Source: Bin87 sp965203195
Lineage (GTDB): Bacteria; Chloroflexota; Dehalococcoidia; Lucifugimonadales; UBA3495
DNA: 64,000 nt
NCBI GenBank assembly: GCA_965203195.1
Contig: OZ241860.1
Coordinates: 62,001-126,000, forward strand
Direction: 5' to 3'
The notes under the pieces: model-generated
The model's input: only the letters and a program-made list of their open reading frames with translations
The model's database searches: none
What the model was told of the DNA's origin: nothing
Shown here: positions 60,075-64,000 of the stretch, piece by piece
Layout: the number at the start of each line of letters is the position of its first letter
How positions within the stretch are numbered: position 1 is the stretch's first letter
Position numbers and translations under genes: made by a program

Positions 60075-60902
60075 TCAGAGGGGTTCGGTGAAAACGGGCG
60101 GGCCTTCCAGAACCTGGTGCCGGTGGTTGACGATGGTTTTGACAATGCGGGTTTCGCTTTCCCGTATTGAGACGCGAATTTCCTCGCGGAACCCTTCCTC
60201 CATAGCCGCCAGGTTGCGCTGGAACTCCTCGCGCAGCGCTACCATCTCCCGCCCGAACCGCTCGTCCATAGCGGCCATATCGCGCCGGAACTCGTCCCGC
60301 ATCGCCGTCATATCGCGCCGGAACTCGTCCCGCATCGCCGTCATATCCCGGTGCATATCCTCCCGCAGAGCGGTGTGCTCCTCCCGCGTCGGCAAAGCGC
60401 TCACCTGCTGCGCCAGCGGGTTAAACTCCTCTCGCGTCGGCAGGACGTTCACTTTCTGCACCAGCGCACTGAACTCCTCCCGCGTCGGCAGGGCGTTCAC
60501 CTTCTGCACCAGCGCACCGAACTCCTCCCGCGTCGGCAGGACGTTCACCTTCTGCGCCAGCGCACCGAACTCCTCCCGCGTCGGCAGGACGTTCACTTTC
60601 TGCGCCAACCCGTTCACTTTCTGCACCAGCCCGTTGAACTCCTCCCGCGTGGGCAAGGCGCTCACCTGCTGCGACAACCCGTTCACTTTCTGCACCAGCC
60701 CGTTGAACTCCTCCCGCGTGGGCATAGAGCTCACCTGCTCCGCCAACGCGTTCACCCTCCGCACCAACGCGTTGAACTCCTCCCGCGTCGGCAGGCTGGC
60801 AATGCGGCGCACCAGCGATATGTAGCCGCCAACCATAGCTATCATCATCAGCGCGAGGACGCCGATGATGGCGATGGCATCGCTGCTCAATGCAAAATCC
60901 AT
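60075..60902 (-). CDS. Membrane-anchored coiled-coil protein with PTREEF repeats
   Basis: 275 residues from ATG 60902 (GGGGA just upstream; ATG 60917 possible). One membrane helix (about residues 9-30, IAIIGVLALMMIAMVGGYI) is followed by eight PTREEF/PTREEH units in a charged coil with Val/Leu/Asn heptad positions, then a longer coiled coil with repeated MRDEFRRDM. The C-terminus is polar. The protein could space or sense at the membrane. Its repeated DNA is nearly identical between units. Function unknown. Confidence 0.7.
   Translation of the reverse strand: MDFALSSDAIAIIGVLALMMIAMVGGYISLVRRIASLPTREEFNALVRRVNALAEQVSSMPTREEFNGLVQKVNGLSQQVSALPTREEFNGLVQKVNGLAQKVNVLPTREEFGALAQKVNVLPTREEFGALVQKVNALPTREEFSALVQKVNVLPTREEFNPLAQQVSALPTREEHTALREDMHRDMTAMRDEFRRDMTAMRDEFRRDMAAMDERFGREMVALREEFQRNLAAMEEGFREEIRVSIRESETRIVKTIVNHRHQVLEGPPVFTEPL
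60380..60800 (-). repeat. DNA repeats encoding PTREEF units
   Basis: About eight near-identical segments of 48-75 bp with core GAACTCCTCCCGCGTCGGCA (plus strand). Each gives one PTREEF-to-coil unit. Unit lengths differ, fitting expansion and loss by slippage or recombination. Confidence 0.85.
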
Positions 60903-60953
60903 TCCCCTTCGCTCCATTCCGGCCGCCTTTATCCCCGGCCGCCGGTTGGCCGC

Positions 60954-60959
60954 ATTATA
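60954..60959 (-). promoter_or_regulatory. -10 element TATAAT before the PTREEF gene
   Basis: On the minus strand a perfect TATAAT lies 52 bases before the ATG; the -35 position is not consensus. Confidence 0.35.
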
Positions 60960-61061
60960 GCATCATTCCTATCATAGGGCTTTTCTAAAAGCCATGCCGG
61001 CCAGAATCACTGTGACGGATTTCGCAATGCCAAACTGATCATTTCGGGGCCGTATTCATTT

Positions 61062-63938
61062 TCATTCCGGAAAGGCCGGCGAGCCGGGCCCAAACCACTC
61101 CACCCGCCCGGCGGCATACTCGTAGTTTTCCGCCACCGTAGTGACCGTGAATTTCCGGCCATCAGGCCGTGTCACCACCCAGTGGCCTCCGTAATCCGGC
61201 TGGGCCTGCCACCCATCGGGCAGCAGCGCCGGGTCATCCAGGCACTGCTGCAAATCGGCCATAGTGATGCGCGGGTTTGGCGCCACCCCTGCGCTGGGCG
61301 TGGCGGCAAAATGCGCCAGCGGGTCGCTCTGCGCCGCCGCCGCGGAATCCAGCCGCCGCCCGATGTAGGCCGCGCGTTCCCCGGCGTCCGCGGGAGCGTT
61401 GGCAATGATGTCCGGCAGCATCGTCTCCAAAATAGCCCGGTAGGGGCCAACGTGCTGCGTGATGGCCCTGATGCGCTCCTGCATTGCCTGGTAGGCGTCA
61501 TACTCGGCAGTGTCGGCGTAGAATAAATTAACCACATCAACCGTTTCCCGCTCTTGCCCGATGCGGTCAATGCGACCAATGCGCTGCTCCAGCGTCATCG
61601 GGTTCCAGGGAATGTCATAGTTGATGACGGCGGTGCAGAATTGCAGGTTCAGCGATTCCGCCGCCGTTTCCGTGCAAACCAGCAGCCCGCCGTTGTCCCG
61701 CACCTGTCGGATGCGGTGGGCGCGGCTTTCCGCTTCGCCCCTATCGTTCCCATAAATGGCCTGGGCGTTGAGCTCCGGGTACTGCGCCAGCCGTTCCAGC
61801 AGGTAAATCTGCGTGTCCCGGAACTCGGTAAATACCAGAATGCAGCGGTGCCCATCGCCTTGCAGCGCCCGCAATTCCCTGCGGAAGCGGCGATATTTGG
61901 TGTCATTCTGCCGCAACGCCCCTGCCTGGGACAAGGCGCTCCGCAGGACGGCCGTCTGCCGCGCGTCCAGCGCGTGGCTGGGCAGAATGTCGTCGTTGTC
62001 CGGCAGCTCATCAGCGTCTTGCAGGTCGCCCCAGTCCACTGGCGCCGCCTGCCGGCGCAGCAGATTCGTAACCGTCTGCCCGTAGGCGTAGGGCGACGAA
62101 CCCAGCCGGCGCCGGTACGTGGTCATCACAAAACCCATGGCGCTGGGGTTGATGTCCCGGTAGCACAAGCGCACCAGCTCGTCGATGCCGTCATACAGCC
62201 GGCGCTCGCCCGCCGCCATTCGTATTGAAATGTCCCTGGGGTTGCGCCGCGGCAGCTTGGCGTCAAAGATGCCCTGTCGCCGGTATTCCTCCAGGGCGGC
62301 GCGGGTGTGCCGGGAAATCAGACGCCGGGGCGGGGCGCCGTCCCGCATCCGCGCCACTGCGCCATCGCGCCGCGCCGTGTCGCCGACCGCCTCCAGCCTC
62401 ACCGACGGGTTGTCCGTCCAGATCGCCAGTTCCTCTGGCCCTAGCAGCATCGGACGCCGCCGCCCCCGCCGGTACAGCCGCGCCAGCCGCCCGAAGCGCG
62501 CCGCGTCCACCGGCGCCGCGTCATCGTAAAAATCCTGCATCTCCGCCGGCGTCCACCCGTCCGGTTCCAGCGCCCGCAGCAGCCCCCACAGGTCATCCTC
62601 GTGCGTCTGCATCGGCGTGGCCGTCAGCAGCAGCAGCCCCGCCGTACGCCCCGACAGGGCCTGCAACAGCTGCAAAAACTGGTTGGGCCGTGGCTGGCGA
62701 CTGCTGCGGTCATAGCGGGCATGGTGCGCTTCGTCAACAATGACCAGGTCATACTGCGGGTCATCCGCCAGGAACCGTTCCCGGTGCCGGGTCAGCCACT
62801 GGTAGGTTGCGATGAGGCGCGCTTCCCGCCACGGCTCCGCCGGCGCCTCGCTGCGGGTGCCGTCCGGGTGCAACAGCTGCATCGCTCGCCCCCGCGCTTC
62901 CAGGATGGGAAAGGATTCGTTGAACTTGCCTCGCAGCTCCTGCTGCCACTGGCTGCGGGCCGGCTTGGGCGCGATAATCAGCGCCCGCACCACGCGCCCC
63001 TGGTTAATCCGGGTCTTCAGCAGTATCCCCGCTTGCAGCGTCTTGCCCAGCCCCACCTCATCCGCAATCAGCGCCCGGTCATCCCCATCCAGATGCGCCC
63101 GGCGAAACGATTCCTGGTGCGGCCAAAGCGCCGCCGGAATGGTCGCCGGCGTACTCTCCGGGTCATTGGCCATCGCCTCCCTGATCCGCGCCCAGTAGGC
63201 GGAACGCCGGTCAGTGTAGCAACTCCGCTTTTCGTTGATACTACGACACGCCGGATTCGTTGCGGGCGCCACCGACTTCAGATATTCCGTGTATTCGTTT
63301 GGTATCGGTATCACCTTGACATTGCCCGACCGGTCGCCCCACAGCTGCTCAAAGTGCCGTTCATCATCCTCCACCCGCGCCAAATCGCCCCAGGAAGTGT
63401 ACAGGTGAAACCGCTCGTAGTTCCGGCTCCAGCCCGCATTCGTCTCGTTAGGGCTGCCGCCAAAGGATATGCGGTTCCCCGCGGCGTCCGCCATAATCCC
63501 CGTCTTCTCGTGGTAAATCCCCGGCCCCGCCGCCCGCCGCAGCGCAATGCGGATTTCCAGCCGCTGATTCGCCACCAGCCAGGTCAGCAGCTCCAGCTGC
63601 TCCTTCCGAATGATGTCGTCCGCCGTGACGGCCGTCAGGCGGGCCGGCGGAATCGCCTTCAGCAGCGCTTCCCCCGCCTGCATCTGCCCCGCGATGATAG
63701 CCTGCACCGTAGCCGGCGGCAGCTCCGTAGGCTCGCAGATGATGCGCACGCCCCCGTCATTCCGCAGCAGCCCGGCCAGCCCCGCCGCCGCTGCCGCCAG
63801 CCCGTGAGCCGTAAATGTAAATGTCGCCCGGTCATAGCGGACGGACTCCGCCAGCGCCGGGCTGTAAAACTCCGCCACCACTTCCGGGCAGGTATCGGGA
63901 TCGTAACTGGCGCGCAGCTTCAGGTCGCGCAGCGTCAT
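61062..63938 (-). CDS. PLD-nuclease-like/SNF2 helicase, probable DNA-defence enzyme
   Basis: 958 residues. The N-terminal domain has HEKTGIMAD (His143, Lys145) and GSPNET (161-166), a single phospholipase-D-like site. A helicase core follows: DEVGLGKT (293-300, Walker A), DEAHH (402-406, motif II), TATPM (439-443, motif III), CTETAAESLN and QRIGRIDRIGQ near 790 (motif VI). The C-terminus is specific. SF2/SNF2 proteins with a PLD domain occur in phage-defence and DNA-processing loci. The ATG overlaps the TGA of the upstream gene by 4 bases (ATGA), so a two-gene unit is likely. Confidence 0.88.
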   Translation of the reverse strand: MTLRDLKLRASYDPDTCPEVVAEFYSPALAESVRYDRATFTFTAHGLAAAAAGLAGLLRNDGGVRIICEPTELPPATVQAIIAGQMQAGEALLKAIPPARLTAVTADDIIRKEQLELLTWLVANQRLEIRIALRRAAGPGIYHEKTGIMADAAGNRISFGGSPNETNAGWSRNYERFHLYTSWGDLARVEDDERHFEQLWGDRSGNVKVIPIPNEYTEYLKSVAPATNPACRSINEKRSCYTDRRSAYWARIREAMANDPESTPATIPAALWPHQESFRRAHLDGDDRALIADEVGLGKTLQAGILLKTRINQGRVVRALIIAPKPARSQWQQELRGKFNESFPILEARGRAMQLLHPDGTRSEAPAEPWREARLIATYQWLTRHRERFLADDPQYDLVIVDEAHHARYDRSSRQPRPNQFLQLLQALSGRTAGLLLLTATPMQTHEDDLWGLLRALEPDGWTPAEMQDFYDDAAPVDAARFGRLARLYRRGRRRPMLLGPEELAIWTDNPSVRLEAVGDTARRDGAVARMRDGAPPRRLISRHTRAALEEYRRQGIFDAKLPRRNPRDISIRMAAGERRLYDGIDELVRLCYRDINPSAMGFVMTTYRRRLGSSPYAYGQTVTNLLRRQAAPVDWGDLQDADELPDNDDILPSHALDARQTAVLRSALSQAGALRQNDTKYRRFRRELRALQGDGHRCILVFTEFRDTQIYLLERLAQYPELNAQAIYGNDRGEAESRAHRIRQVRDNGGLLVCTETAAESLNLQFCTAVINYDIPWNPMTLEQRIGRIDRIGQERETVDVVNLFYADTAEYDAYQAMQERIRAITQHVGPYRAILETMLPDIIANAPADAGERAAYIGRRLDSAAAAQSDPLAHFAATPSAGVAPNPRITMADLQQCLDDPALLPDGWQAQPDYGGHWVVTRPDGRKFTVTTVAENYEYAAGRVEWFGPGSPAFPE

Positions 63939-64000
63939 AGCCCCAGTTCCCCCTGCCGGGGCGGCTCCGCCCCGTACAGCCGCCGGTGCAGGTTGCCCAG
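63935..64000 (-). CDS. 3' end of an upstream gene coupled to the helicase
   Basis: The last 21 codons of an ORF entering from beyond 64000, ending LYGAEPPRQGELGL and TGA at 63937-63935. The stop overlaps the helicase ATG. The protein family cannot be told from this piece. A DNA methyltransferase or other specificity partner is plausible by analogy. Confidence 0.6.
   Translation of the reverse strand: MGNLHRRLYGAEPPRQGELGL

Noticed and set aside
60380..60800. CRISPR-like array
   Set aside because: The repeats are coding, in frame and adjoining, without unique spacers of constant length.

Overview
The window is GC-rich, densely coded bacterial chromosome and looks like an environmental Chloroflexota (SAR202/Dehalococcoidia- or Caldilinea-like) genome. 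This lineage call is an inference. It rests on three LLM-class, probably F420-dependent oxidoreductases plus a coenzyme F420 ligase gene (cofE), a double-domain ThyX, three HpcH/HpaI aldolase paralogues in a row, an MmgE/PrpD protein, two Uma2 nucleases and a CHAT-STAND-TPR protein. No rRNA, tRNA, CRISPR array, insertion sequence or integrase was recognised.

Layout. Position 1-1155 is the end of a beta-class DNA methyltransferase fused to an HNH nuclease domain. Small membrane proteins and a large ADP-forming acyl-CoA synthetase follow (1291-4846), ending at a strong hairpin. On the minus strand, 8905-5447 is an operon of three divergent CitE-like aldolases and a PNPOx-fold protein. The plus strand then carries a 1275-residue STAND ATPase with a degenerate CHAT protease domain, an alpha/beta hydrolase, a PIN toxin-antitoxin pair, an LLM oxidoreductase, MmgE/PrpD, and an ECF sigma/anti-sigma pair preceded by a tiny overlapping upstream ORF. 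The minus block 31185-20646 holds a complete pyruvate dehydrogenase-type operon (lpd, E1 alpha, E1 beta, E2), then an orphan DNA methyltransferase, a membrane protein, a ThDP enzyme, a methyltransferase and thyX.

31186-32131 has no convincing gene but contains one of the best promoters in the window. After it come an unknown protein, an orphan TRAP permease, a tandem duplication with one dead copy beside a DUF5678-like/aspartic protease pair, another LLM enzyme, the histidine genes hisF and hisIE flanking a HAD hydrolase, a peptidase S51 homologue, a VOC protein and argS. The minus block 53297-44390 mixes housekeeping genes (gatB, secG, SAM hydroxide adenosyltransferase, a frameshifted cofE) with two Uma2 nucleases, a ThDP enzyme, a 47-residue RGG-rich peptide and a TPR protein. 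The right end has a MATE-like transporter, gamma-carbonic anhydrase, MFS transporter, LLM oxidoreductase, zinc dehydrogenase, a coiled-coil protein with eight PTREEF-type repeats, and a PLD-SNF2 helicase coupled to a truncated upstream gene.

The best candidates for something new are the pseudo-CHAT STAND protein, the PLD-helicase locus at the right edge, the MTase-HNH fusion at the left edge, the unexplained strong-promoter region at 31479-32131, and the hairpin that encloses the thyX start codon. Short tandem duplications of about 10-50 bp recur in gaps and in several genes.
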